Numbered from the stretch's first letter, positions 1 through 5,951 are shown. The stretch is 5,968 bases of DNA from Clostridiales bacterium (GCA_012514045.1 JAAZBA010000182.1:1-5968); one strand, 5' to 3'. The notes: generated by a model from the letters alone, not told the origin. Made by a program: numbers and translations.

Positions 1-671
1 AAAGATGTCCTTCCGCTTACACGCTTCTTTTCGCTGCCTTCCATTATGCTCCACATAAAGCTTTCGGGATGGGCATCCATTGCTTTCTTGGTATCACGGA
101 TAAGACCTGTCACAGAGGCATACGCTTCCCAGCAGCCGTTTCTGCCGCAGCTGCATTTCTCACCGTTTGCAACTATAACCATGTGTCCCAGTTCAGCGCC
201 GTTGGAGTTGAAACCAGAGTAGATTTTCTTGTCAATAATAATACCTCCGCCTACCCCTGTACCAAGAGTAATCATTATGGCTTCATTGCAATCTTTTGCA
301 GCTCCAGCATAGGCTTCACCTAGCGCAGCAGCGTTGGCATCATTATCAATATAAACAGGTATGTTCCAGTACTTATTGAATATTTCACGCATGGGTGTTC
401 TTGAGAAAGGTAGATTGTTTGCATACAGTAGTATACCGTTTTCACGGTCTATGGAACCGGGGCTGCCGATACCAACCCAAGCAACGCTGTTCTTTCCAAC
501 TTCTGATTTTTCCGCTGCATCGGCAGCCAGCAGAGCCATTGATTTGATTATTTCTTCAGCGGGACGTGATACATTTGTGGGAACGCTGTCTTTGTAAATG
601 ATTTTACAGCTGTCATCTACCACTCCACATGCGATATTTGTTCCGCCGAGATCGATTCCTATGTAATACAT
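1..671 (-). CDS. glcK: ROK-family glucokinase, 3' end cut off by the window edge
   Basis: This is a cytoplasmic sugar kinase of the ROK family, most likely the ATP-dependent glucokinase that converts glucose to glucose-6-phosphate. Translating the minus strand from 671 gives 223 codons with no stop before the window edge. Family members are about 310-320 residues, so roughly 95 C-terminal residues are missing. Visible motifs are the N-terminal phosphate-binding DLGGT (residues 7-11), the sugar-binding/catalytic segment DNDANAAALGE (109-119, catalytic Asp111), GTGVGGG (137-143), and the zinc-binding ROK signature: His163 in ELGHM plus Cys173, Cys175 and Cys180 in CSCGRNGCWE. No N-terminal helix-turn-helix is present, so it is a kinase and not a ROK repressor. 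The start is fixed by AGAGGAG at 680-686, 8 nt upstream. The hprK stop lies 19 bp upstream, so the two are almost certainly co-transcribed. Glucose specificity is inferred; another hexose or N-acetylhexosamine substrate is possible. Confidence 0.93.
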   Translation of the reverse strand, partial: MYYIGIDLGGTNIACGVVDDSCKIIYKDSVPTNVSRPAEEIIKSMALLAADAAEKSEVGKNSVAWVGIGSPGSIDRENGILLYANNLPFSRTPMREIFNKYWNIPVYIDNDANAAALGEAYAGAAKDCNEAIMITLGTGVGGGIIIDKKIYSGFNSNGAELGHMVIVANGEKCSCGRNGCWEAYASVTGLIRDTKKAMDAHPESFMWSIMEGSEKKRVSGRTS

Positions 672-690
672 TGTGTCAACTCCTCTGTAT

Positions 691-1635
691 TTAGTACGCC
701 TTAAAGGCATCATTCAGTCTTGCCATCAGATCATTTGCCGAATTGAAACCCATCTTCCTGTCACGGTTATTCATAGCAGCTACCTCAAGTATAACAGCAA
801 GATTACGTCCGGGTTTAACAGGAATTGTAAGCTGCGGTATGTCAAGATCAAGAATGCTTGTGGTAAGATTGTCCGCTCCGAGACGGTCATAGTTCTTTCC
901 TTCCTGCCACAGTTCTAGATTTATGACAAGATCGATTCTTTCTGTAGCCTTAACGGCACCCATACCGAAAATTCGGCGCACATCAATGACACCTATACCT
1001 CGAAGTTCGATGAAGTGGCGAATAACTGCCGGAGCTGAGCCAACAAGCGTCCTGTTTGAAACCTTTCTAATTTCAACCGCGTCGTCGGCAATAAGTCTGT
1101 GTCCGCGTTTTATAAGTTCTATTGCGGTCTCGCTTTTTCCTATTCCGCTGTCTCCCAAAATAAGCAGACCTTCACCATATACCTCAACGAGCACGCCATG
1201 ACGTGTGATCTGCGGCGCAAGCCACACCTTCAAAGTGGAAAGCATGTCACTCATTAGAGTCGATGTCCATTCTTTTGAGCGCAAAAGCGGGATATTATGC
1301 TTCTCTGCCATTTCAAGGCACTCTGGGAAAGGCGCAATATCTCGGCTGATTATAGTTGCAGGCAGATTGTATGAAAAAAATTTGTCAAATATATCTTTTC
1401 TCTTTTCTGGAGAGAACTGGGAGAGGAAAGACGTTTCTGACATGCCGAGAATCTGAAGCCTGTTTTCATCAAACCATTCAAAAAAACCTGCAAGCTGAAG
1501 TCCGGGACGGTTGATGTCGTCAGAAGACACTTGAATATGATCAAGATTGTCTGGGGCATATAGCACCTCAAGCTCAAACTCACGTATAACTTCATTGAGC
1601 GTAACCGATGAATTCTTACATGTCACACTGTCCAT
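691..1635 (-). CDS. hprK: HPr kinase/phosphorylase (HprK/P)
   Basis: This is the bifunctional enzyme that phosphorylates HPr of the sugar phosphotransferase system on Ser46 using ATP or pyrophosphate, and removes that phosphate by phosphorolysis. In Firmicutes it is the sensor for carbon catabolite repression. The 314 residues match the family length. The N-terminal domain (about 1-130) is the variable HPrK_N part. The C-terminal kinase domain carries His146 in RHGVLVEVYG, Walker A GDSGIGKS (161-168, Lys167) followed by Glu169, the RGHRLIADDAVEI segment with Asp184/Asp185 at the catalytic site, the signature ELRGIGVIDVRRIFGMGAV (210-228), and the C-terminal loop PVKPGRNLAVILEVAAMNN with RDRKMG (to about 296). 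All key residues are present, so an active enzyme is expected. The start is supported by AGGAG at 1643-1647 with 7 nt spacing. It sits 50 bp after tadA and 19 bp before glucokinase. Family knowledge predicts a cytoplasmic hexamer activated by fructose-1,6-bisphosphate. Confidence 0.97.
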   Translation of the reverse strand: MDSVTCKNSSVTLNEVIREFELEVLYAPDNLDHIQVSSDDINRPGLQLAGFFEWFDENRLQILGMSETSFLSQFSPEKRKDIFDKFFSYNLPATIISRDIAPFPECLEMAEKHNIPLLRSKEWTSTLMSDMLSTLKVWLAPQITRHGVLVEVYGEGLLILGDSGIGKSETAIELIKRGHRLIADDAVEIRKVSNRTLVGSAPAVIRHFIELRGIGVIDVRRIFGMGAVKATERIDLVINLELWQEGKNYDRLGADNLTTSILDLDIPQLTIPVKPGRNLAVILEVAAMNNRDRKMGFNSANDLMARLNDAFKAY

Positions 1636-1660
1636 TCTTTTGCTCCTAAATCATATAACG

Positions 1661-1689
1661 TTGAATATGGTTTATTATCACATATTCAA
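1661..1689. repeat. Perfect 9-bp inverted repeat spanning the tadA stop codon
   Basis: TTGAATATG (1661-1669) and CATATTCAA (1681-1689) are exact reverse complements separated by 11 bases. The right arm contains the tadA stop codon (1686-1688), and the rest occupies the short gap before hprK. In the transcript this would form an AU-rich hairpin about 13 nt upstream of the hprK ribosome binding site. There is no U-tract after it, so it is not a convincing terminator. An RNA processing or weak attenuation element, or a DNA operator, would fit. It could also be chance in AT-rich sequence. Confidence 0.5.
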
Positions 1690-2183
1690 AGAGTTTTGTC
1701 AACGCTGTTTTGAAATAATGCCTTGTGATTTGCCTTATATGTCCGTAAATCCATAAAAAACCTTCTCAGCATATCGGAGCTTTCTTCCTCAAGCAAACCG
1801 CCCTCAAGTAATGGCTGATGGGTAAAGCCTATTTCAAATAGGTTTGTCACGCTTCCGCAGGCACCGTTCTTTTTATCATAGGCAGAGAAGTAAACCTTTA
1901 TTATCCTTGAGTTTATGATCGCGCCGGCGCACATAGGGCAAGGTTCTAATGTGACAAAGAGCTCGCACTGCCAAAGTCTCCATCCTCCGAGATTCCTGCA
2001 AGCATCATTAATTGCCTCAATTTCTGCATGGGCGAGAGCGTTCTTCGAAGTCTCTCTGCGGTTTCTCCCCTCTCCCACAATTTCTTTGTCTTTGGTTATA
2101 ACACACCCCACCGGAGTTTCCCACTCATTATATGACAGACACGCAAGTTCAAGTGCACGTCTCATAATTCTTTCGTTGTCCAT
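1686..2183 (-). CDS. tadA: tRNA-specific adenosine deaminase TadA
   Basis: This zinc-dependent deaminase converts adenosine 34 to inosine in the anticodon of tRNA-Arg(ACG), which lets one tRNA read CGU, CGC and CGA. It acts in the cytoplasm as a homodimer. The 165 residues match the usual 155-170. The cytidine/deoxycytidylate deaminase-type zinc site is complete: HAEIEAI (His52, proton-shuttling Glu54) and PCPMCAG (Cys82, Cys85). Other family positions are also recognisable, including the PVG segment near residues 24-26, Asn41, and the AYDKKNGACGS segment (101-111) that helps shape the RNA pocket. The start is set by GAGGAG at 2191-2196, 7 nt upstream. It is the first gene after a strong terminator and so probably heads the tadA-hprK-glcK transcript. 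The alternatives, guanine or cytosine deaminase, are less likely given the PCPMC spacing and the C-terminal LRRFFMDLR helix typical of TadA. Confidence 0.95.
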   Translation of the reverse strand: MDNERIMRRALELACLSYNEWETPVGCVITKDKEIVGEGRNRRETSKNALAHAEIEAINDACRNLGGWRLWQCELFVTLEPCPMCAGAIINSRIIKVYFSAYDKKNGACGSVTNLFEIGFTHQPLLEGGLLEEESSDMLRRFFMDLRTYKANHKALFQNSVDKTL

Positions 2184-2206
2184 TTGTCTGCTCCTCGATA
2201 TAAATC

Positions 2207-2235
2207 ATTGTACGAGATATCGTAAGAAAAATAAA
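2207..2235 (-). promoter_or_regulatory. Candidate promoter for the tadA-hprK-glcK unit
   Basis: A good -10 hexamer, TACAAT, lies on the minus strand at 2212-2207. A start about 7 nt downstream would give a leader of roughly 17 nt that still includes the tadA ribosome binding site at 2191-2196. The -35 is weak: with a 17-nt spacer it would be TTTATT (2235-2230), which lies in the U-rich tail of the preceding terminator. A 6-bp inverted repeat, CGATAT/ATATCG, flanks the -10. Position between a terminator and the first gene of a unit is the main support. Confidence 0.4.
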
Positions 2236-2269
2236 GAAATAATCCCGACACAAATAGAGTGCCGGAATT
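2224..2269 (-). terminator. Rho-independent terminator after htrA
   Basis: On the minus strand AATTCCGGCAC (2269-2259) pairs with GTGTCGGGATT (2251-2241). This forms an 11-bp stem with two G-U wobbles, a GC-rich core and a 7-nt loop (2258-2252). It is followed at once by a U-rich tract (2240-2224, ATTTCTTTATTTTTCTT). It lies 11 bases past the displaced htrA stop at 2281 and 40 bases before the tadA start, so it ends the htrA transcript and separates the two transcription units. Confidence 0.88.
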
Positions 2270-2280
2270 AGTTCTGTATC

Positions 2281-2430
2281 TTATTCAGATAATTCTGATT
2301 CGTCCATCAGCACTATGTTAACGTCAAAGGTTTCACCTTCACGATAAATAGTGAGAGTGATTGTATCTCCAACTTTGAATTTATTCTTTATGATGTTGAT
2401 ATCCGCAATTGTCCTAACTTCTTTTTCGTT
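2281..2430 (-). pseudogene. Out-of-frame C-terminal part of the HtrA PDZ domain
   Basis: These bases, read in the -1 frame relative to the htrA coding sequence, encode 49 residues beginning NEKEVRTIADIN, continuing through KFKVGDTITLTIYREGETF and ending DESELSE with a TAA at 2281-2283. This is the standard second half of an HtrA PDZ domain (the ANxKEV, D-N-x-I, VGDxxxLTIYR-x-G pattern) and is clearly conserved coding sequence. It has no start codon or ribosome binding site of its own. Joining it to Ala426 of the upstream frame gives an ordinary 475-residue HtrA. It is coding sequence cut off from its gene by a one-base frame break. Confidence 0.88.
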
Positions 2431-3707
2431 GCAAGAGTGATTATATCGTACATCTTGAGTCCCGCAGAATGGGCGTTACTCTTCTTATCGACACTGCTTA
2501 TCAGTACTCCGACGGGAACTTTATAAACTTTTGCCTCGTAGCTTCCTAAAGACTGGCCTGTTATTCCGATTGTTGGGTACCCTTTCACGTGACCATAAGT
2601 CATAAGATCGTCGATTATCGGTTTGATCACATTTGAAGGGATCGCAAAGCATATGCCTTCAAATGAGCTGGCACTAAGTTTTACTGTATTTATACCGATT
2701 ACCTGACCGAATTTGTTAATCAGCGGTCCTCCGGAGTTTCCCGGATTTATAGCGGCATCGGTTTGAATAAGTTCGAGTGTTCTTCCGCTACTGTCAAGCA
2801 TGATTTCACGATTCAGAGCAGAAATTATACCCGATGTTGTCGTCCCCTGCAAATCGAGACTGGCGGGGCTTCCTATAGCAACCGCAAGCTCGCCGATTCT
2901 GAGATTGTCAGAGTCTCCGAATTCTGCAGGCTTAAGTCCGTTACCATCGATTTTTATAATAGCAAGATCAGCCTTCGCGTCTTCTCCTATCAGTATCGCT
3001 TCATACTCGCTTCCATCTTCAAGATATACCGTAAGCTGCGACGAATTGTTAACAACATGCTGATTTGTAAGTATGTAACCGTCTGCAGAAAAAATAATGC
3101 CGGAACCTATACCCACGTTTGTCATATTGTTGACAATCTGTGTGTTCGTAATACCCACAACTGATGGAGATACCCTATCCACAATCTCAGGTATTTCCAA
3201 AACTTCTCGACCGGAATTATCATAGATTTTTTCAATTTCCCTGTCTTTAACCGATACAATATCAATTGTAGGAGGGTTTTCAATGGGTACAAATGCGTCT
3301 GCTTTTTCTTCTTTCTCGACTTCTTGCTTATCCTCAATCTTAACAGAAGGAGTCTCCGAATGAAATGGCTCATTTCGATTATCTGCCCAGATTCTGATGT
3401 TGCTGGACATAAGCTGTCCTATTTCACTGTTTACTATGCCTACAATACCTACACCTATAAGGACAACCGCAAGGACAAAACACAGCAAAATGGCGAATAC
3501 TACGAATCCAACTTGGGAACGTTTCTTCCTTTTTGTTCTGCCCGAATTTTCGTTATCATAACTTTGCCGGGAATAATACCCAGAATTGGGACTGTAGGAC
3601 ACATTGCCATAGTCCGTTCCCTCTGTCTGATTTTCTCTGGAATTGCCATTCGATTGTTCTGACGAAGTGTAGTTCCACTTGTTGTCACCGGAATTATTGT
3701 AACTCAT
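2388..3707 (-). CDS. htrA: HtrA/DegP-like membrane-anchored serine protease, frame broken in the PDZ domain
   Basis: This is an envelope quality-control protease that degrades or refolds damaged exported proteins. The frame starting at 3707 gives 439 residues. They comprise a hydrophilic Asn/Ser/Tyr-rich cytoplasmic tail (about 1-58), a basic KRKKR stop (59-63), one membrane anchor (about 66-92), a charged extracellular linker (about 105-170), the trypsin-like domain (about 173-370), and the start of a PDZ domain from about 378. The triad is intact: His217 (TNQHVV), Asp247 (KADLAIIK) and Ser325 (GNSGGP). The PDZ domain is normal to Ala426 and then turns into 13 unrelated residues (TKKKLGQLRISTS) before a stop at 2388. 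The correct continuation is in the -1 frame to 2281, so a base is missing near 2418-2432. The start is supported by GGAG at 3715-3718 with 7 nt spacing. It follows a sensor kinase and may be that system's target. Proteolysis could survive the break, because the protease domain is complete. Function is confident; whether the break is biological is not. Confidence 0.93.
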   Translation of the reverse strand: MSYNNSGDNKWNYTSSEQSNGNSRENQTEGTDYGNVSYSPNSGYYSRQSYDNENSGRTKRKKRSQVGFVVFAILLCFVLAVVLIGVGIVGIVNSEIGQLMSSNIRIWADNRNEPFHSETPSVKIEDKQEVEKEEKADAFVPIENPPTIDIVSVKDREIEKIYDNSGREVLEIPEIVDRVSPSVVGITNTQIVNNMTNVGIGSGIIFSADGYILTNQHVVNNSSQLTVYLEDGSEYEAILIGEDAKADLAIIKIDGNGLKPAEFGDSDNLRIGELAVAIGSPASLDLQGTTTSGIISALNREIMLDSSGRTLELIQTDAAINPGNSGGPLINKFGQVIGINTVKLSASSFEGICFAIPSNVIKPIIDDLMTYGHVKGYPTIGITGQSLGSYEAKVYKVPVGVLISSVDKKSNAHSAGLKMYDIITLATKKKLGQLRISTS

Positions 3708-3745
3708 TATTTATCTCCAATCTGCAGTTTCCTAAGTGCATTAAT

Positions 3746-3782
3746 ACTTGTTACACAAAATCACATGCACGATTTTACAAGT
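3746..3782. repeat. Interrupted inverted repeat over the htrA promoter start region
   Basis: ACTTGT (3746-3751) plus AAAATC (3757-3762) match GATTTT (3771-3776) plus ACAAGT (3777-3782) as reverse complements. This gives 12 paired bases with a 5-nt insert on one side and an 8-nt centre. The right end overlaps the proposed -10 hexamer at 3780-3785 and the rest covers the likely start site, which is an operator-like position. No U-tract follows, so it is not a terminator for the kinase gene. Confidence 0.45.
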
Positions 3783-3807
3783 ATATGATTACACCGTGAT
3801 GAATCAA
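3780..3807 (-). promoter_or_regulatory. Candidate sigma-A type promoter for htrA
   Basis: On the minus strand TTGATT (3807-3802) and TATACT (3785-3780) are separated by 16 bases. They match the consensus hexamers at 4 of 6 and 5 of 6 positions. Transcription would start near 3773 and leave a leader of about 66 nt before the htrA start codon. This would allow htrA to be expressed separately from the two-component genes. No terminator is visible between the kinase gene and htrA, so read-through is also possible. Confidence 0.55.
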
Positions 3808-3808
3808 A

Positions 3809-3825
3809 GTTAAACTAATTGTAAA
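3809..3825 (-). promoter_or_regulatory. Possible response-regulator direct repeat upstream of the htrA -35
   Basis: TTTACA (3825-3820) and TTTAAC (3814-3809) are repeated with an 11-bp period, one helical turn, directly upstream of the proposed -35. OmpR/PhoB-family regulators bind tandem half-sites with this period, and TTTACA resembles the Bacillus PhoP half-site. The sequence is AT-rich and only two half-sites are seen, so this is weak support for direct control of htrA by the adjacent regulator. Confidence 0.25.
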
Positions 3826-3829
3826 TTGC

Positions 3830-3853
3830 GTTATTGAAAAACTATTCAACAAC
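3830..3853. repeat. Stem-loop around the histidine kinase stop codon
   Basis: On the minus strand GTTGTTGAA (3853-3845) pairs with TTCAATAAC (3838-3830) over 9 bp with one G-U wobble. The 6-nt loop holds the TAG stop of the kinase gene. The stem is AT-rich and no U-run follows, so it would at best be a weak attenuator or a 3'-end-stabilising structure. Confidence 0.35.
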
Positions 3854-5260
3854 AGGTAATGTAAAACGGAACTGAGTCAGTCCATTTGAGGATGATACGC
3901 TTATATCTTCTCCATGCATAGATAGCACAGATTTTACGATAAACAATCCCAATCCGGCACCGTTTTTATCTATTGCTCTCGATTTATCGATTTTATAAAA
4001 CCTGTCAAATATCAGCTGCAAGTTTTCTTCCGATATAGTGTTACCTGTATTTGAAATTGAAGTCACAGCCTTTGTGCCCTCTTTTATGATGGAAATACTA
4101 ATTTGTCCATTTTCTGGCGTGAACTTACAGGCATTGTCCACGAGGTTAGAAACCACTTGTACAATGCTATCGGCATCTGCTACTACATATAATATTTCAT
4201 CAGCAAAATCAAGATTAACATCTATATGCTTTACGTTAATCTTCTGCTCGAAACTGAACACTGTTCGTAGTACAAGATCACATAAATCAAACCTTGTTGG
4301 ATTGATTTTCATCTGTCCTGACTCGATCCGGCTAGCTTCAAGCATACGTACAACAAGCCTTGAAAGCCTCTTTGTATCATTCGATATTATTTCAAGATAT
4401 TCGTTATGAAGCTCAGGTGGTATAGTACCGTCGAGGATCCCGTCTGCAAATCCGGCGATTGTTGTCATTGGTGTTTTTAACTCATGGGAGACATTAGCGA
4501 TGAAAGAAGAACGAAGCTCTTCAAGCCTTTCAAGCGATGCGCTCATGTGGTTAAGACTGTGAGCAAGCTCCCCTATCTCATCGTCTCTGTCCTCATCCAA
4601 GTGTATTGAAAAGTCGCCTCTTCCATAAGCTCTCGCGGCTTTTGACATATTTTTAAGGGGACGTGACATGTTTTGTGCCATGAAATACGAAACAACAAAC
4701 GCCAGAAATAGCACAAAGCCGCTCGTTATGAGCATCATTCTTCTTAAATCGTTCAGCATTCCTAAAGCAGCGGCAGGAGGCGCTGACACAAATACCGCCC
4801 CTATAACTGTGTCTGTCGAACTAATCACAGGCACCCCACAGGTATAGCGAACGCTATTGTAAATACCGTAGAAATTACCGATTTCACTAAATTTTCCGGT
4901 ATTTATAACTTTATCCATAGCTACTGAGCTGATATTCAGGTTCGCGACGTTTCTCATGCCTTCGTTGTCGGATATAAATACCACTTGGCCGTATAGGTTA
5001 CTGATATAGATGTCGGCTTTAGTCTCTTTAACTACAACCGTCAGGCTTGAGGAGTACATTCTGCGCATGACAGAATTATTGTTTTCAACAAGCAATGTTG
5101 TCAGTTCAGAAATCTTATTTGCATCTTCTTCAAGATCATTTTTTATCTCGCCAATAGAGTAGTTATAAGACTGCCAGAGAAATCCCGCTCCAAAAAGACA
5201 AAAGCTCAAAAGGAGCAGAGATTTGGTCATCATCAGGTATTTCCAGAATAGACTCCTCAT
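3842..5260 (-). CDS. Two-component sensor histidine kinase, PhoR/ResE/VanS-like
   Basis: This is a membrane sensor kinase that autophosphorylates on histidine and passes the phosphate to the response regulator encoded just upstream. Its 472 residues contain a first membrane segment (about 12-30), an extracytoplasmic sensor of about 145 residues with a Cache/PDC-like stretch (ADIYISNLYGQVVFIS, 82-97), and a second membrane segment (about 176-195). These are followed by HAMP (about 196-248), the dimerisation/phosphoacceptor domain with SHELKTP (His259), and an ATPase domain. The ATPase domain has N-box Asn376 (NLVDNACKFTP), a G1 box with Asn in place of the usual Asp (NTGNTI, 404-409), an F box IFDRFYKID, and a G2 box NGAGLGLFIVKS. 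NxG variants of the G1 box are known in VanS-like kinases. The start at 5260 is one base after the regulator's TAG, and no purine-rich ribosome binding site precedes it, so translational coupling is likely. The open frame continues upstream to 5461, but that part overlaps the regulator and is not coding. The stimulus cannot be read from the sequence. Confidence 0.95.
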   Translation of the reverse strand: MRSLFWKYLMMTKSLLLLSFCLFGAGFLWQSYNYSIGEIKNDLEEDANKISELTTLLVENNNSVMRRMYSSSLTVVVKETKADIYISNLYGQVVFISDNEGMRNVANLNISSVAMDKVINTGKFSEIGNFYGIYNSVRYTCGVPVISSTDTVIGAVFVSAPPAAALGMLNDLRRMMLITSGFVLFLAFVVSYFMAQNMSRPLKNMSKAARAYGRGDFSIHLDEDRDDEIGELAHSLNHMSASLERLEELRSSFIANVSHELKTPMTTIAGFADGILDGTIPPELHNEYLEIISNDTKRLSRLVVRMLEASRIESGQMKINPTRFDLCDLVLRTVFSFEQKINVKHIDVNLDFADEILYVVADADSIVQVVSNLVDNACKFTPENGQISISIIKEGTKAVTSISNTGNTISEENLQLIFDRFYKIDKSRAIDKNGAGLGLFIVKSVLSMHGEDISVSSSNGLTQFRFTLPVVE

Positions 5261-5261
5261 A

Positions 5262-5951
5262 CTACAGCGTTCTGCGAAGCTCGAATTTGTATCCAACACC
5301 CCAAACAGTGGCGACTTCCCATTCATCACTGACACCTTCAAGCTTTTCGCGAAGTCTCTTAACGTGAACATCAATTGTTCTGGTATCACCGAAATAGTCA
5401 AATCCCCACACCTCGTCAAGCAATTGAGAGCGGGTAAACACTCTGTTCGGGTTAGATGCAAGGAAGAACAAAAGCTCTATCTCCTTTGGCGGTGTGTCCA
5501 CTTTCTTGCCGTTTACCAAAAGCTCATAGGCTTCCATATCGATGACCAGTCCGTCAAATGACAAGCGCTTCATGGACACGGTATCAGGAGCATAGCGGCG
5601 CATTACCGCGTGTACTCTTGCAATAACCTCCTTCATCTCAAGAGGTTTTACGATATAGTCATCGGCGCCCATCTCAAGTCCAGAGATTTTGTCAAGGGTT
5701 TCTCCTTTGGCAGTGAGCATTATAATGGGAACAGAGGAATCGCGTCTTATTTCACGGCATACCTGCCAGCCGTCCATAACCGGCAGCATTATGTCCAGCA
5801 TTACGAGATCGGGTTGTACCCGCTTAAATTCACGTATACCATTTCCACCGTCAGCTGCACTAAACACCTCAAAACCATCTTTCTCCAGGTAGAGCCTCAG
5901 AAGCTCACGTATGTTGGGATCATCTTCAATTATTAATGCTTTTTTCGGCAT
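5262..5951 (-). CDS. OmpR/PhoB-family response regulator
   Basis: This is a DNA-binding response regulator of 229 residues, typical for the family. The receiver domain (about 3-118) has the acidic pocket Glu9/Asp10/Asp11, phospho-acceptor Asp53 in PDLVMLDIMLP, switch Thr80 in MLTAKGE, and Lys102 in DDYIVKP. A winged-helix effector domain (about 127-226) follows, with a recognition helix at DTRTIDVHVKRLREKL and the C-terminal wing VWGVGYKF. It would be phosphorylated by the kinase gene that starts one base after its stop codon. The start is supported by AAGGAAGG at 5961-5968, 9 nt upstream. Only 17 bases of upstream sequence are in the window, so its promoter is not visible. The best guesses at regulon type are PhoP/ResD/WalR- or CssR-like; the neighbouring htrA favours envelope or secretion stress, by inference only. 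Confidence 0.96.
   Translation of the reverse strand: MPKKALIIEDDPNIRELLRLYLEKDGFEVFSAADGGNGIREFKRVQPDLVMLDIMLPVMDGWQVCREIRRDSSVPIIMLTAKGETLDKISGLEMGADDYIVKPLEMKEVIARVHAVMRRYAPDTVSMKRLSFDGLVIDMEAYELLVNGKKVDTPPKEIELLFFLASNPNRVFTRSQLLDEVWGFDYFGDTRTIDVHVKRLREKLEGVSDEWEVATVWGVGYKFELRRTL

Noticed and set aside
69..323. Plus-strand open frame at the left edge
   Set aside because: It is antisense to the ROK kinase, whose zinc and catalytic motifs are on the minus strand.
404..409. Aberrant G1 box (Asn for Asp) in the histidine kinase as a sign of a dead kinase; positions are residues of that protein
   Set aside because: NxG variants are found in active VanS-like kinases, and the H, N, F and G2 motifs are all intact.
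2197..2222. CGATAT/ATATCG inverted repeat around the tadA -10 as an operator
   Set aside because: Six AT-rich base pairs with a 13-nt spacer are expected by chance in this composition; noted only under the promoter entry.
1915..2271. 118-codon plus-strand open frame opposite tadA and its upstream region
   Set aside because: It is antisense to conserved tadA codons, has composition typical of a shadow frame, and would run through the terminator hairpin.
2763..3164. 133-codon plus-strand open frame opposite the HtrA protease domain
   Set aside because: It is antisense to the strongly conserved catalytic region and the translation shows no recognisable domain.
3746..3793. Several TGTAAN words near the htrA promoter as a WalR site
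   Set aside because: The words match the half-site, but their start-to-start distances (14 and 24 bases) do not fit the 11-bp tandem arrangement WalR needs.
4038..4409. 123-codon plus-strand open frame opposite the kinase ATPase domain
   Set aside because: It is the mirror of conserved kinase codons, with no independent start signal or family resemblance.
5261..5461. Upstream extension of the histidine kinase frame by 67 codons to 5461
   Set aside because: The extension lies wholly inside the response regulator gene in another frame, has no transmembrane or domain content, and the kinase family starts just before the first membrane segment, which fits Met at 5260.
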